Notes: generated by a model from the sequence alone, not told the origin. A DNA stretch of 64,000 nucleotides from Desulfovirgula thermocuniculi DSM 16036 (GCF_000429345.1 NZ_AUBR01000004.1:49718-113717); one strand, 5' to 3'; positions 8,436-17,343 are shown, numbered from the stretch's first letter. A program made the numbers and translations.

Positions 8436-8892
8436 TCCCACCAAGGGAAAGCTGAGCTTTGAGGAAATGATGGCCGACATCACGGGCTACATTACCGGCC
8501 TGCCCACATCGGCCTACAAGATCATTATTGGCTCCGACTCCCAGGTGAGGCAGGAAACCTGCTTCATTACGGCGGTCATCGTGCACCGCCTGGGCAAGGG
8601 CGCCCGCTACTACTACCGCAAGAAGTACCACCGCAAGATCAAGAGCCTGCGGCAGAAGATCTTTTACGAGACCGCCCTCAGCTTGGAGGTAGGCAGCCTC
8701 ATTGCCCGGTACCTGGCCGAACACGGTTTGGGAAATTTGCAGGTGGAGATCCACATCGACATCGGCGCGCAGGGCGAGACCAGGGACCTCATCCGGGAAG
8801 TGGTGGGTATGGTGGTGGGGAGCGGCTTTGCCGCCAAGATCAAGCCCGAGGCCTTTGGGGCCTCCAGCGTGGCCGATAAGCATACGAAATAA
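8413..8892 (+). CDS. YkuK-family (DUF458) RNase H-like protein
   Basis: 159 residues from the GTG at 8413, preceded by AAGGGGG. It begins [17 protein letters not shown] and contains IIIGSDSQV, the hallmark of the DUF458/YkuK family, which is predicted to have an RNase H-like fold. Further acidic positions lie in [10 protein letters not shown]. The biochemical function is not established. The overlap with rsmA implies co-transcription. Confidence 0.85.
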   Translation: MRSVHFISPTKGKLSFEEMMADITGYITGLPTSAYKIIIGSDSQVRQETCFITAVIVHRLGKGARYYYRKKYHRKIKSLRQKIFYETALSLEVGSLIARYLAEHGLGNLQVEIHIDIGAQGETRDLIREVVGMVVGSGFAAKIKPEAFGASSVADKHTK

Positions 8893-8980
8893 TTACCAAG
8901 GAAAAATTAAGCTATTGAAAGCAGGAATTATTACTTTTAGGGCGAATATATATCTTCAAGAATTAATGGGAGGTGATTAT

Positions 8981-9313
8981 ATGCTGTGGCGCTGCGGGGT
9001 CTGCGGGTACATCCACGACGGCGAGCAGCCGCCGGAAAAGTGCCCCAAGTGCGGTGCGCCCAGGGAAAAGTTTGTGCAGCTTGACGATGAGCAGGCGCAG
9101 CTGGTCACGCGCTCGCGCTTTTCCAACAGCCTGCACGTGCGTCTCATCGAGCTGGCGCGCAAGATGGAGGCCCTGGCCGAGGAGGGCATCAAGGACAACC
9201 TGGACCCGGGGTGCGTGGTGGTTTTCAAGGCGGCCAGGGAGCAGGCGCGCGTGCTGGCCCAGATGGCCAAGGCGGAGATCCAGACCCACATCTCCAAGGG
9301 CAAGTGGGGATAA
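8981..9313 (+). CDS. Rubredoxin-like zinc/iron-ribbon protein with helical tail
   Basis: 110 residues from the ATG at 8981, after an ideal GGGAGGTGAT ribosome site. The N-terminal 35 residues are a rubredoxin-like ribbon ([10 protein letters not shown] and CPKCGAP) like the one at the C-terminus of rubrerythrin. The rest is helical with no recognised domain. The location directly before rubrerythrin suggests an electron carrier or peroxide-defence role. The 88-bp gap before it is AT-rich and probably contains a promoter, but no confident PerR box was found. Confidence 0.75.
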   Translation: MLWRCGVCGYIHDGEQPPEKCPKCGAPREKFVQLDDEQAQLVTRSRFSNSLHVRLIELARKMEALAEEGIKDNLDPGCVVVFKAAREQARVLAQMAKAEIQTHISKGKWG

Positions 9314-9347
9314 AAAACCGGTAATTAAGAACTAAGGAGGTACAGGA

Positions 9348-9926
9348 ATGAAGAAAAGTTTGAAGGGAACCCGTACGGAGAAAAATTTGCTCACGGCCTT
9401 TGCCGGCGAGTCCCAGGCCAGGAACCGCTACACCTTTTTTGCCAGCCAGGCCAAGAAAGAGGGCTACGAGCAAATTGCGGCCATCTTTTTAGAGACGGCG
9501 GACAACGAGAAGGAGCACGCCAAGCGGCTGTTTAAGTTTTTAGAGGGCGGCGAGGTGGAAATAAGCGCCGACTTTCCGGCGGGCGTCATCGGCGATACCC
9601 TGACCAACTTAAAGAGCGCGGCTGCCGGGGAGAACTACGAGCACACGCAGATGTACCCCGAGTTTGCCCGGGTGGCCGAGGAAGAGGGCTTCCCCGAGAT
9701 TGCCGCCGTGCTGCGGGCCATCGCCAGGGCCGAGGTGGGCCACGAGGAGCGCTACAGGAAGCTCATCGAGAACCTGGAGCAGGGGAAGGTTTTCAAGCGC
9801 GACCAGAAGGTGACCTGGCGCTGCCGCAACTGCGGCTACCTGCATGAGGGCACGGAGCCGCCCGAGGTGTGCCCGGCCTGCGAGCACCCCAAGAGCTACT
9901 ACGAGGTTTACTGCGGCTGCTACTAA
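9348..9926 (+). CDS. rbr: Rubrerythrin
   Basis: 192 residues. The N-terminal ferritin-like four-helix domain has the diiron ligands in [31 protein letters not shown] and [11 protein letters not shown]. The C-terminal rubredoxin ribbon has [10 protein letters not shown] and CPACEHP. Rubrerythrin reduces hydrogen peroxide to water in anaerobes using electrons from rubredoxin. Ribosome site AAGGAGG. It is in a run with ferritin-like and rubredoxin genes. Confidence 0.96.
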   Translation: MKKSLKGTRTEKNLLTAFAGESQARNRYTFFASQAKKEGYEQIAAIFLETADNEKEHAKRLFKFLEGGEVEISADFPAGVIGDTLTNLKSAAAGENYEHTQMYPEFARVAEEEGFPEIAAVLRAIARAEVGHEERYRKLIENLEQGKVFKRDQKVTWRCRNCGYLHEGTEPPEVCPACEHPKSYYEVYCGCY

Positions 9927-9941
9927 AGGGGGTAGGGCTAA

Positions 9942-10418
9942 ATGTGGTTTTTCCGTGCCCGCGAGGTGGTGGACTTTGCCCGGCAAATTGAGCGGCGGGG
10001 GCAGGCCTTTTACCGCGCCCTGGCGGCAAAGGCCGCCAACCCGCAGGTAAAAGAGCTTTTTGCCGCCCTGGCGGAGGAAGAAAAGGCCCACGAGGATCTT
10101 TTCGGCCGCATGCTTTCCGGCCTGGAAGGCTACCAGCCTCCGGAGAGCTACCCCGGGGAATACCAGGAATACGTGCAAGCCCTTTTAGACGCCCACGTTT
10201 TTGCGCGTGACCTCTCCCCCGAGGAGCTGGCCGGCAGGGCGGCGGGTCCCGGGGAGGCCCTGGACATGGCCATCGGCTTTGAAAAGGACTCCCTGGTGCT
10301 CTTTTACGAGCTGCGCTTCCTGGTGCCGGAGCAGGAACGCGCGGCGGTGGACAACCTCATCCGCGAAGAGCAGAGGCACATCCGCCAGCTGGCCGCCCAG
10401 AAGAGGGCCTTGGCGTAG
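9942..10418 (+). CDS. Ferritin-like diiron protein (rubrerythrin-type, no ribbon)
   Basis: 158 residues, entirely a ferritin-like helical bundle: EVVDFARQIERRGQAFY, LAEEEKAHEDLF, GFEKDSLVLFYEL and IREEQRHI supply ExxH-type diiron ligands. There is no rubredoxin ribbon, so it would need the separate rubredoxin encoded next. It starts 16 bp after rbr and is probably co-transcribed. Role by family: peroxide or oxygen detoxification, or iron handling. Confidence 0.82.
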   Translation: MWFFRAREVVDFARQIERRGQAFYRALAAKAANPQVKELFAALAEEEKAHEDLFGRMLSGLEGYQPPESYPGEYQEYVQALLDAHVFARDLSPEELAGRAAGPGEALDMAIGFEKDSLVLFYELRFLVPEQERAAVDNLIREEQRHIRQLAAQKRALA

Positions 10419-10499
10419 CTAACGCGGGGGGCGTTGGGGCCGATCCCGGCAGAACGGTTATTTTCTGTGGAGCGGCACTTTAAAAGGGGGAAAGTGTTT

Positions 10500-10664
10500 A
10501 TGGAAAAGTGGGTCTGCACCGTCTGCGGTTACGAGTACGATCCGGCAAAGGGCGACCCTGAGGGCAAAATCCCGCCGGGCACGCCCTTTGCAGAACTTCC
10601 CGACGACTGGGTGTGCCCCATCTGCGGCGTGGGCAAGGACCAGTTTGAGAGGGCGGAGGGCTAA
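10500..10664 (+). CDS. rd: Rubredoxin
   Basis: 54 residues, the usual length of a rubredoxin. Two CxxC knuckles (CTVCGY and [11 protein letters not shown]) ligate one iron. The ATG at 10500 follows AAGGGGG. It is likely the electron donor for the rubrerythrin and ferritin-like proteins just upstream. Confidence 0.95.
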   Translation: MEKWVCTVCGYEYDPAKGDPEGKIPPGTPFAELPDDWVCPICGVGKDQFERAEG

Positions 10665-10684
10665 AAGGGCCCCGCCTCACCCGT

Positions 10685-10714
10685 GCGCCCCGGGCAGGTA
10701 TCCTCCCGGGGCGC
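10685..10714 (+). terminator. Hairpin terminator after rubredoxin
   Basis: Perfect 10-bp GC stem GCGCCCCGGG/CCCGGGGCGC, followed by TTGTGTAACTTT. The T-run is weak but the stem is very strong. Confidence 0.65.
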
Positions 10715-10827
10715 TTGTGTAACTTTATGGAGGAAATTAGAAAAGGCTGGCGAATTTTCTCTGCAAAGCTCACCGGAGGGGATTTGACGTTATGCACGCG
10801 GGATGCCGGGGAAGAGAACAGGTGTAC

Positions 10828-10843
10828 GGGGGGGGGGGGGGGG
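10828..10843 (+). repeat. 16-bp poly-G tract in a 300-bp non-coding gap
   Basis: Sixteen consecutive G residues interrupt the non-coding stretch 10715-10966. The rest of this gap shows an AT-rich segment (10844-10900) that could hold a promoter, and no other gene. Confidence 0.9.
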
Positions 10844-10966
10844 TATTTATTCCTTAAATGCCATTTTATGTATTGGTAGCATATTAAAGACAAATTCCCC
10901 TGAACCCACCCTCCCGCGGGGAGCCCGCACCGTGCAGCTTACCTCACGCCGGACGGCGGTGCGCTG

Positions 10967-11167
10967 ATGGATATTGCCGCCTTGCTGGCCGAAATTGAAA
11001 CCCTCCGGCAGAAGCTGCACGGCGCGGGCTTCAGCAATTACGAGGAGCTTTTACGCGTCAGCCAGGAGCTGGACGCGCTGATCGTGGCCTACCAGCGGGC
11101 CGTGCGGGAAAACGGCGGCTCCGGGGGCGCAGGGGGAAGCCTGCATGAAAGGGGTGCCCGGCAGTGA
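10967..11167 (+). CDS. Spo0E-like aspartyl-phosphate phosphatase
   Basis: 66 residues. Residues 8-45 match the Spo0E-family pattern: IETLRQKL, then SQELDALIVAYQR with the signature SQELD. Spo0E proteins are two-helix phosphatases that dephosphorylate Spo0A and so delay sporulation; some members act on other response regulators. The Gly-rich tail is not conserved. Its stop overlaps the start of the HD-GYP sensor by 4 bp (GTGA), indicating coupled translation. The Shine-Dalgarno site is weak (GGACGG). Confidence 0.8.
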   Translation: MDIAALLAEIETLRQKLHGAGFSNYEELLRVSQELDALIVAYQRAVRENGGSGGAGGSLHERGARQ

Positions 11168-14100
11168 GGGCGGTGCGCCTGGTGGCCGTTTTGCTTCTGG
11201 CCTTTCTGCCCGCCCTGGTCCTGACCCTTTACCTGGCCGCCGAAGAGCGCCGGCGCGCCGTGGCCGAGGTGGAGGAGAGGGCGCTGTATTTTTTGCGCCG
11301 GGCTACCGACGAGCAGGAAAGGCTCATCGAAATCAGCGGCCGCACGCTGGAGGTGCTCTCCCGCTTCCCGGCGGTGAGGGAAACGGATGTGGAGGTCTGC
11401 CGCCGTCTGCTGGCGGAAGTGTGTGGTCAAATGCCCTGCTGCGCCAACATGGGGCTTTTGGACGCGGCGGGAAACCTCCTGGTGAGCGCCGTGCCGGCGG
11501 ACCGGCCGGTAAATGCCGCCGACCGGCTGTACTTTCAAAGGGCGCTGGCCACCGGCAGGCTGGCCGTGGGGGAGTTTGCCGTTTCCCGCACCACCGGCAG
11601 GCCCGTTTTGCACCTGGGCCAGCCGGTGAAGGATGCTTCCGGGCAAATTAAAGGGGTGCTCTGGGCGGCCCTGGACCTGGCCTGGATAAACAGACTCTGC
11701 GCGGAGAGCCCCCTCCCGCCGGGGGCCGTGCTCACCGTGGTGGACCACCGGGGCTTGGTGCTGGCCCGCTGGCCCAACGGGGAGAAGTGGGTGGGGCAGG
11801 AAGCTCCCGGCCTGCCCCTGGAGGAGGCGCTGGCCGCAGGGGGAGAAGGGGTGAGCTGGCAGGGCGACGCGCAGAGGCCGCCGGCGCTGTACGCCTTTTG
11901 CCGCCTGGCCGCGGGGGCGAAGGGCGGCGGGGTTTTCGCCTTCCTGGAGGTACCCGCCGCCCATGTATACGGCGAGGCCAACAGGTTGCTGGCCCGCAGC
12001 CTGGCCGTTACCGCCCTTTCCGCTTTTCTGATGCTGGCGATGGTTTTGTTGGCCGGCGGCGGCGCCTTTTTGCTCAAGCGGGCGGAGCGCCGGGCACGGA
12101 GATCTGAGGAAAGGTACCGGGCCATTTTTGAAAACACCGGCACGGCCACCGTCATTGTGGAGGAAGACTCCACCATCTCCCTGGCCAACGAGGAGTTTGC
12201 CCGGCTGGCCGGCTACGCCAGGGAGGAAATTGAAGGCAAGATGAGCTGGCGGGATTTCGTGGCCGCCGCGGAGGACCTCCGCAGGATGGAGGAGTACCAC
12301 ATTTTGCGCCGTACCGACCCTGCCCTTGCGCCCCGCAACTACGAGGCCCGCTTCCGCGACCGCCAAGGCAACGTGCGGGACGTTTACCTCACCGTGGCCG
12401 TGATCCCGGGCACGAAACAGAGCGTGGCCTCGTTCCTGGACATCACGGAGCGCAAAAGAGCCGAAGAGGCCCTCTTAAGGAAGCTGCGCCTGGAGGAAGC
12501 GGTGGCCAGCATATCCGCGCGGTTCCTGCAGGCGGAGGACTTCGACCGGGCGGTGAACGAATCGCTGGCCGAAATGGGGCGCTTGAGCAATGCCGACCGC
12601 GCCTACCTCTTCCTCTTCCGCGAAAAGGGCACGGTCATGGACAACACCCACGAGTGGTGCGCGCCGGGGGTGAGCCCGCAAAGGGAAAACCTCCAGAACC
12701 TGCCCGGCGAGGCCTTTCCCTGGTGGGTGGCCAGGCTGCGCCAGAAAGAGGTCATCCACATTGCCGACGTATCCGCGCTGCCCCCGGAGGCGGCGGCGGA
12801 AAAGGAGATCCTGAAGGCGCAAGACATCAAGTCTTTGCTGGTGCTGCCCGTTTTTGCCGGCGGGGACCTGGCCGGCTTTCTGGGCTTTGACAACGTGCGG
12901 CACGCGGGGAGCTGGCGGGAGGAGGACCTTTTGCTCCTGCGTCTGGCGGCGGACGTTTTCGGCTGGGCCCTGGAGAGAAAGCAAGCCTACGAGCGCTTAT
13001 TAGAGCTGGCGCAGGAAAACGCCAGGCTCTTTGCAGAGGCCGGGCGCCGCCTGCGGCACCTGCGGGCCCTGCGCAGCATCGACATGGCCATTACCGCCAG
13101 CCTGGATCTGCGGCTGACCTTTGAGGTGATTTTGGACCAGGTGGTCAACCGGCTGGGGGTGGACGCGGCGGCCATCCTCCTCTTTAACCCCGGCCTGCAG
13201 GCCCTGCAGTTTGCCGCCGGGAGGGGCTTTTACACGCGGGAGATAGAAGAGATCAGCCTGCGCCTGGGGGAAGGGTTGGCGGGGCGCGCGGCCCTTTCCG
13301 GGGAGACGGTAAGCGTGCCCGACCTCCTGGCGGCGGCCCAGGGCTGCCCGCGGGCCAGGGCAATTGCCGCCGAAAGGTTCATCTCCTACTTTGCCGTGCC
13401 GCTTTTGGCCAGGGGGCAGCTCAAGGGGGTGCTGGAGGCCTTCTGCCGCGCTCCCCGCGAGCCGGACCGGGAGTGGTACGAGTTTATGGAGGCCGTGGCC
13501 CGGCAGGCGGCGGTGGCCATCGACAACGCGGCCATGCTGGAGGACCTGCGGCGCACCGGCGCGGAGCTGGCCCTGGCCTACGACGCCACCATCGAGGCCC
13601 TGGCCCGCGCCCTGGACCTGCGCGACCGCGAAACGGAGGGCCACAGCCGGCGGGTGACGGAGATGACCGTGGAGCTGGCGCGGGCCCTGGGGGTGGGCGA
13701 GGCGGAGCTGGTGCACATCCGCCGGGGCGCCCTGCTCCACGACATCGGCAAGCTGGGGGTGCCGGACAGCATCCTGCAAAAGCCCGGCCCCCTTACCGCG
13801 GAGGAGTGGGAAGTCATGCGCCGCCACCCCGTGTACGCCTACGAGATGCTCTCCTCGATAGAGCACTTACGCCCGGCCCTGGACATCCCCTACTGCCATC
13901 ACGAGAAGTACGACGGCACGGGCTACCCGCGCGGCTTAAAGGGCGAGGAGATACCCCTGGCGGCGCGCATCTTTGCCGTGGTGGACGTTTTCGACGCCCT
14001 GTGCTCGGAGCGGCCCTACCGCCCGGCCTGGCCGCGGGAAAAGGCCCTGGAGTACATCCGCAGGGAGGCGGGCAGGCATTTCGACCCCAGGGTTGTGGAG

Positions 14101-14169
14101 GCTTTTCTTGCGCTCATGCGGGAAAAAGAAGGTGCATGTTTCTCTGGGGGTGGTAGCCGGGGTAGCTGA
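11164..14169 (+). CDS. Membrane sensor with Cache, PAS, two GAF and HD-GYP domains
   Basis: 1001 residues. A transmembrane helix at 4-25, an extracellular double-Cache-like region (about 30-275), a second transmembrane helix near 278-303, PAS (about 315-430), GAF (about 440-605), GAF (about 635-795) and HD-GYP (about 805-990). The HD motif LLHDIGKLG (near 857) and HHEKYDGTGYP (near 912) are intact, so c-di-GMP phosphodiesterase activity is expected. The GTG start overlaps the Spo0E-like gene and has AAGGGG upstream. The 3' end overlaps the opposing glycosyltransferase by 56 bp. The ligand is unknown. Confidence 0.88.
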   Translation: MRAVRLVAVLLLAFLPALVLTLYLAAEERRRAVAEVEERALYFLRRATDEQERLIEISGRTLEVLSRFPAVRETDVEVCRRLLAEVCGQMPCCANMGLLDAAGNLLVSAVPADRPVNAADRLYFQRALATGRLAVGEFAVSRTTGRPVLHLGQPVKDASGQIKGVLWAALDLAWINRLCAESPLPPGAVLTVVDHRGLVLARWPNGEKWVGQEAPGLPLEEALAAGGEGVSWQGDAQRPPALYAFCRLAAGAKGGGVFAFLEVPAAHVYGEANRLLARSLAVTALSAFLMLAMVLLAGGGAFLLKRAERRARRSEERYRAIFENTGTATVIVEEDSTISLANEEFARLAGYAREEIEGKMSWRDFVAAAEDLRRMEEYHILRRTDPALAPRNYEARFRDRQGNVRDVYLTVAVIPGTKQSVASFLDITERKRAEEALLRKLRLEEAVASISARFLQAEDFDRAVNESLAEMGRLSNADRAYLFLFREKGTVMDNTHEWCAPGVSPQRENLQNLPGEAFPWWVARLRQKEVIHIADVSALPPEAAAEKEILKAQDIKSLLVLPVFAGGDLAGFLGFDNVRHAGSWREEDLLLLRLAADVFGWALERKQAYERLLELAQENARLFAEAGRRLRHLRALRSIDMAITASLDLRLTFEVILDQVVNRLGVDAAAILLFNPGLQALQFAAGRGFYTREIEEISLRLGEGLAGRAALSGETVSVPDLLAAAQGCPRARAIAAERFISYFAVPLLARGQLKGVLEAFCRAPREPDREWYEFMEAVARQAAVAIDNAAMLEDLRRTGAELALAYDATIEALARALDLRDRETEGHSRRVTEMTVELARALGVGEAELVHIRRGALLHDIGKLGVPDSILQKPGPLTAEEWEVMRRHPVYAYEMLSSIEHLRPALDIPYCHHEKYDGTGYPRGLKGEEIPLAARIFAVVDVFDALCSERPYRPAWPREKALEYIRREAGRHFDPRVVEAFLALMREKEGACFSGGGSRGS

Positions 14170-14908
14170 TCCCGCAGAGTTCCCGGCGGCGGGGGAGACC
14201 GCGGGCCACGCACAGGGCCTCCAGGCAGTCGCCGATGATGGTTTCGGCCACCAGGCGCGCGTGCGTGGCGTCGCGGAAAGGAGAGCCCAGCTCGCGGTGG
14301 GCGAGGCAGGCGCCCACCTTTATTTTTAGCCCCTGCCGCGCGGCCAGGGCCAGGGCCACCGGCGGCACGGCCAGCTCGCGCAGGGGCACGCGCTCTAAAA
14401 AGCGGCGGGAGACGGCGTGGGGCCCGTGGGAGGGGGAGGCGGTGCCGATTGCTCCTGCCAGGCCCAGCTCGCGGTTTAAGGCCAGGCGCACCTCCAGGAG
14501 CAGCCTGGCCAGGCCGGAGGCAAAGGCCAGCTCCGCAGGGGGGTAACAGTTGGTGAGGGCGAGGTCGACTCCGCCCCTCTCCACGGCCCGCGCGAGCTCC
14601 CTTAAGGCGCCCAAGATGTTGCCGGCCATGTCGCCGTCCACAAAGAGCACCGCCGTAGCGCCCGCGGCCAGGGCGTGGGCGGCCCCCACCGCCCGGGGCA
14701 CGTCTATGCCCAGGGGTGCGGGGAAGAAAAGCGGCTGCACGCGCGGGGAATTAAAGCGGCGCACGATTTCCGGCGTGCGGTCGGTGGAGCCGTTGACCAC
14801 CGGGATGGCTAGGTCCACGGGGACGGCCAACAGGTTCTGCAGCACCCGCGCTATGAAGGGAGCCTCGTTTTTGGCCGGCACGACGGCAACCAGCACCTCT
14901 TTTCTCAC
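14114..14908 (-). CDS. Glycosyltransferase family 2 protein
   Basis: 264 residues. VVPAKNEAPFIARVL and VVNGSTDRTPEI at the N-terminus and LFVDGDM (DxD-like) near residue 90 are typical of GT-A fold family 2 transferases. The acceptor is unknown, and no transmembrane segments are obvious. The GTG at 14908 is immediately next to its AGGAGG, so the GTG at 14896 may be the real start. The last 56 bp are antisense to the HD-GYP gene. It faces away from yabG. Confidence 0.78.
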   Translation of the reverse strand: MRKEVLVAVVPAKNEAPFIARVLQNLLAVPVDLAIPVVNGSTDRTPEIVRRFNSPRVQPLFFPAPLGIDVPRAVGAAHALAAGATAVLFVDGDMAGNILGALRELARAVERGGVDLALTNCYPPAELAFASGLARLLLEVRLALNRELGLAGAIGTASPSHGPHAVSRRFLERVPLRELAVPPVALALAARQGLKIKVGACLAHRELGSPFRDATHARLVAETIIGDCLEALCVARGLPRRRELCGISYPGYHPQRNMHLLFPA

Positions 14909-14961
14909 CCTCCTGGTTATTTTTGCATAGCATGGGAGAAAAAAGCCGGGAGGGAAGGAAA

Positions 14962-15831
14962 GTGGACCAGATTAAAGTAGGGGACATTGTGGGGCGGATT
15001 TCTTACGGCTGCGACCTCTTTTTCAAGGTGGTGGAGATCTTCCGGGACGCCGGCGGTGAGGCGGTGGCCCGCTTAAAGGGCCTGGACGTGCGCCTGACGG
15101 CCACCGCCCCTTTGCACGACCTCAAGAAGTTTGAGCCTGCCGAGGTGGCCACCTTCTGGCACTCCTTCATGACCAAAAACCACGAGCACCTGCGGCGCAT
15201 CTTCCAGCGCCGGGAAGAGGACCGGCGGCGCATCATGACCAGGGCGGCCAGCGCCCTCGACCTGGGGAGCTTTGACGTGCCCGGGTCCGTCCTGCACCTG
15301 GACGGAGACGGCGACTACCTGGAGCTGTGCCTCACCACCTACCGCCAGCTGGGCATCCCGGCCCACGGCTACCAGGTGGACGAAGAAAGGCAGCCCGAGG
15401 TGGTGGTGGACCTTTTAAAAAAACACCGCCCCGACATCCTGGTGCTCACCGGCCACGACGGCGTGGAGAAGGGAACCAGGAACTTTGCGGACATCAGGAA
15501 CTACCACAGCTCCCTTTACTTTGTGCAGGCCGTGAAAAAAGCGCGGGAGTACGAGAAAAGCCTTGACGACCTGGTCATCTTTGCCGGGGCCTGCCAGTCC
15601 CACTACGAGGCCCTCCTGGAGGCGGGGGCCAACTTTGCCAGCTCTCCCCAGAGGGTGCTCATCCACGCCTTTGACCCTGTTTTCGTGGTGGAAAAAATAG
15701 CCTACACCTCAGTATATGATTACATTTCCGTCAAGGATATTGTGGCCGGCACCATCACCGGCTTCCCGGGCATCGGCGGCGTGGAAACAAGGGGCAAGTA
15801 CCGCCTGGGCATGCCCAAATCGCCCTATTAA
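14962..15831 (+). CDS. yabG: YabG sporulation protease
   Basis: 289 residues from the GTG at 14962 (GGGAGGGAAGG upstream), matching the roughly 290-residue Bacillus protein; in-frame starts at 14923 and 14932 lack a good ribosome site. Hallmarks include VGDIVGRISYGCDLFFKV, VLHLDGDGDYL, DILVLTGHDG and FAGACQSHYEALLEAGANF, with a candidate catalytic Cys in GACQSH. YabG is made late in the mother cell and processes spore-coat proteins. The rsmA-yabG order of Bacillus is roughly kept, with a 6-kb insertion between them. Confidence 0.95.
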   Translation: MDQIKVGDIVGRISYGCDLFFKVVEIFRDAGGEAVARLKGLDVRLTATAPLHDLKKFEPAEVATFWHSFMTKNHEHLRRIFQRREEDRRRIMTRAASALDLGSFDVPGSVLHLDGDGDYLELCLTTYRQLGIPAHGYQVDEERQPEVVVDLLKKHRPDILVLTGHDGVEKGTRNFADIRNYHSSLYFVQAVKKAREYEKSLDDLVIFAGACQSHYEALLEAGANFASSPQRVLIHAFDPVFVVEKIAYTSVYDYISVKDIVAGTITGFPGIGGVETRGKYRLGMPKSPY

Positions 15832-15836
15832 GTAAC

Positions 15837-15887
15837 CCCTCCCCGCTTCCCTGCATATGATGGCCAGTGACAGCGGGGGGGATTTTT
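15837..15887 (+). terminator. Terminator-like hairpin overlapping the next gene's ribosome site
   Basis: CCCCGCT (15841-15847) pairs with AGCGGGG (15872-15878), followed by GGGATTTTTT and then the ATG of the protease. The same G-run that closes the stem serves as the Shine-Dalgarno site. It can terminate yabG transcripts and also occlude translation of the next gene. Confidence 0.6.
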
Positions 15888-15888
15888 T

Positions 15889-16893
15889 ATGGAAGGGCTC
15901 TTGCGCGCGCTGCAGAAGTCGCGCCCGCAGCTCCTGCGGCTGCCCAACGTGGTGGGCGTGGGCGTGGGCATTAAACAGGTGGCCGGGGAGGCCACCGGTA
16001 AGAAAGCGCTGGTGGTTTTCGTGAAAAAGAAGGTGCCCCCCGGGGAGCTGGCCCGGGCGCACCGGGTACCGCGGGAGATCGAGGGGGTGCCCACGGACGT
16101 GGTGGAGATAGGCGAGGTGCGCCTCCTGGGCCTGCGCACGGAAAGGGTGCGCCCGGCCAGGCCGGGCGTGAGCATCGGGCACTACAAGGTGACCGCCGGA
16201 ACCTTTGGCGCGGTGGTGCGGGATAGAACCACCGGGAAGAGGCTCATCCTCAGCAATAATCACATCCTGGCCAACGCCACCGACGGCAGAGACGGGCGCG
16301 CCTTCGTCGGCGACCCCGTGCTGCAGCCGGGACCCTACGACGGCGGCGGGGCGGGGGACCGCATCGGCACGCTGCTGCGCTTTGCGCCGCTGGTGCGCGC
16401 CGTGCAGGAGGCCGACTGCCCGGTGGCGGCAGCCGTGGTGCGGGCGGGGAACCGCCTCATTCGCGGCGTGCGCCCCCACTACGAGCTGAAAATGTTCAAG
16501 CGCTACCAGGGCGCCAACGTCATCGACGCGGCCCTGGCCCTGCCCGATGCGCCCGACCTGGTGGAAGAGGAAATTTTGGAAGTGGGCAGGGTGGAGGGGC
16601 TGGCCCAGGCTTCGCCCGGCCTCAAAGTCCTCAAAAGCGGGCGCACCAGCGGCCTCACTGCCGGTACCGTCACCGCCGTAAGCGTTACCCTGGAGGTGGA
16701 CGTGGGGGACAACGCCAAGGGCTGGTTTACCGATCAGGTGGTCACGGACATGAACTCCCAGCCGGGGGACAGCGGGTCCCTGGTGCTGGACGAGCGGCAG
16801 CGGGCCGTGGGGCTCCTGTTTGCCGGCTCGGAAAAGTACACCATTTTTAACCGCATCGACCAGGTGCTTTCCCGCCTGGAGGTAGAGCTGTGA
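15889..16893 (+). CDS. Nal1-like trypsin-fold serine protease
   Basis: 334 residues with no signal peptide. After an N-terminal domain (residues 1-90, LPNVVGVGVGIK...ALVVFVKKK), a chymotrypsin-like core is recognisable: ILSNNHILA (His), VIDAALA (Asp) and QPGDSGSLVLD (Ser). This arrangement resembles bacterial homologues of the Nal1 protease family. The substrate is unknown. It follows yabG, so a spore-related role is possible but unproven. It ends overlapping the next gene's GTG start. Confidence 0.78.
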   Translation: MEGLLRALQKSRPQLLRLPNVVGVGVGIKQVAGEATGKKALVVFVKKKVPPGELARAHRVPREIEGVPTDVVEIGEVRLLGLRTERVRPARPGVSIGHYKVTAGTFGAVVRDRTTGKRLILSNNHILANATDGRDGRAFVGDPVLQPGPYDGGGAGDRIGTLLRFAPLVRAVQEADCPVAAAVVRAGNRLIRGVRPHYELKMFKRYQGANVIDAALALPDAPDLVEEEILEVGRVEGLAQASPGLKVLKSGRTSGLTAGTVTAVSVTLEVDVGDNAKGWFTDQVVTDMNSQPGDSGSLVLDERQRAVGLLFAGSEKYTIFNRIDQVLSRLEVEL

Positions 16894-17273
16894 TTATGGG
16901 AGAAATCGTGCTGGTCATGCTGGGGGGAAGGCTGCCGGCCGTGGGTCCCCGGCTGGGCAGCCGGGAGGAGGCCGTGGAGGTGGCCAGACGCCTCAAACGG
17001 GAAATAGACGCCCTCTTGTCCGCCTCCCGCTCCTTCCAGCTGCTCATCGTGCGCCGCCCGAACCTGCGCTACACGGTGCTTTTGCGGGGCAACGGGCGCA
17101 CGCTGGAGATCCTGCAGGACATGGATGAGCTTTTGCTGTGGCGCTTTAAAAAGGCCTTTCGCCGGGGCTATTTTGTGCTCACCACTTTTTTTCCGGGAGA
17201 GGGGAGTACGGAGTGCCTGGCCGTGGCCGAAGGGCTGGGGGCAATTATTTTTTTGCCGCGACGCTTTTCCTAA
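16890..17273 (+). CDS. Hypothetical protein
   Basis: 127 residues, not recognised. It starts at GTG 16890, overlapping the protease stop, with GGAGGTAG upstream; an ATG at 16896 is the alternative. It is predicted soluble, with an N-terminal hydrophobic beta strand, an Arg-rich helix (EEAVEVARRLKREIDALL) and the central PNLRYTVLLRGN. The close coupling to the protease suggests a partner or inhibitor, which is inference only. Confidence 0.6.
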   Translation: MIMGEIVLVMLGGRLPAVGPRLGSREEAVEVARRLKREIDALLSASRSFQLLIVRRPNLRYTVLLRGNGRTLEILQDMDELLLWRFKKAFRRGYFVLTTFFPGEGSTECLAVAEGLGAIIFLPRRFS

Positions 17274-17343
17274 ATTAAACCATAGAGGATAAATATTCTC
17301 CTAATGGACGCAGGGAGGAAGATTTGCGCCTCCCCTTCCTTTT

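Noticed and set aside
11089..12366. Long minus-strand open frame opposite the HD-GYP sensor
   Set aside because: Shadow of a high-GC gene; His/Gln/Pro-rich translation without domain patterns, while the plus strand encodes clear domains.
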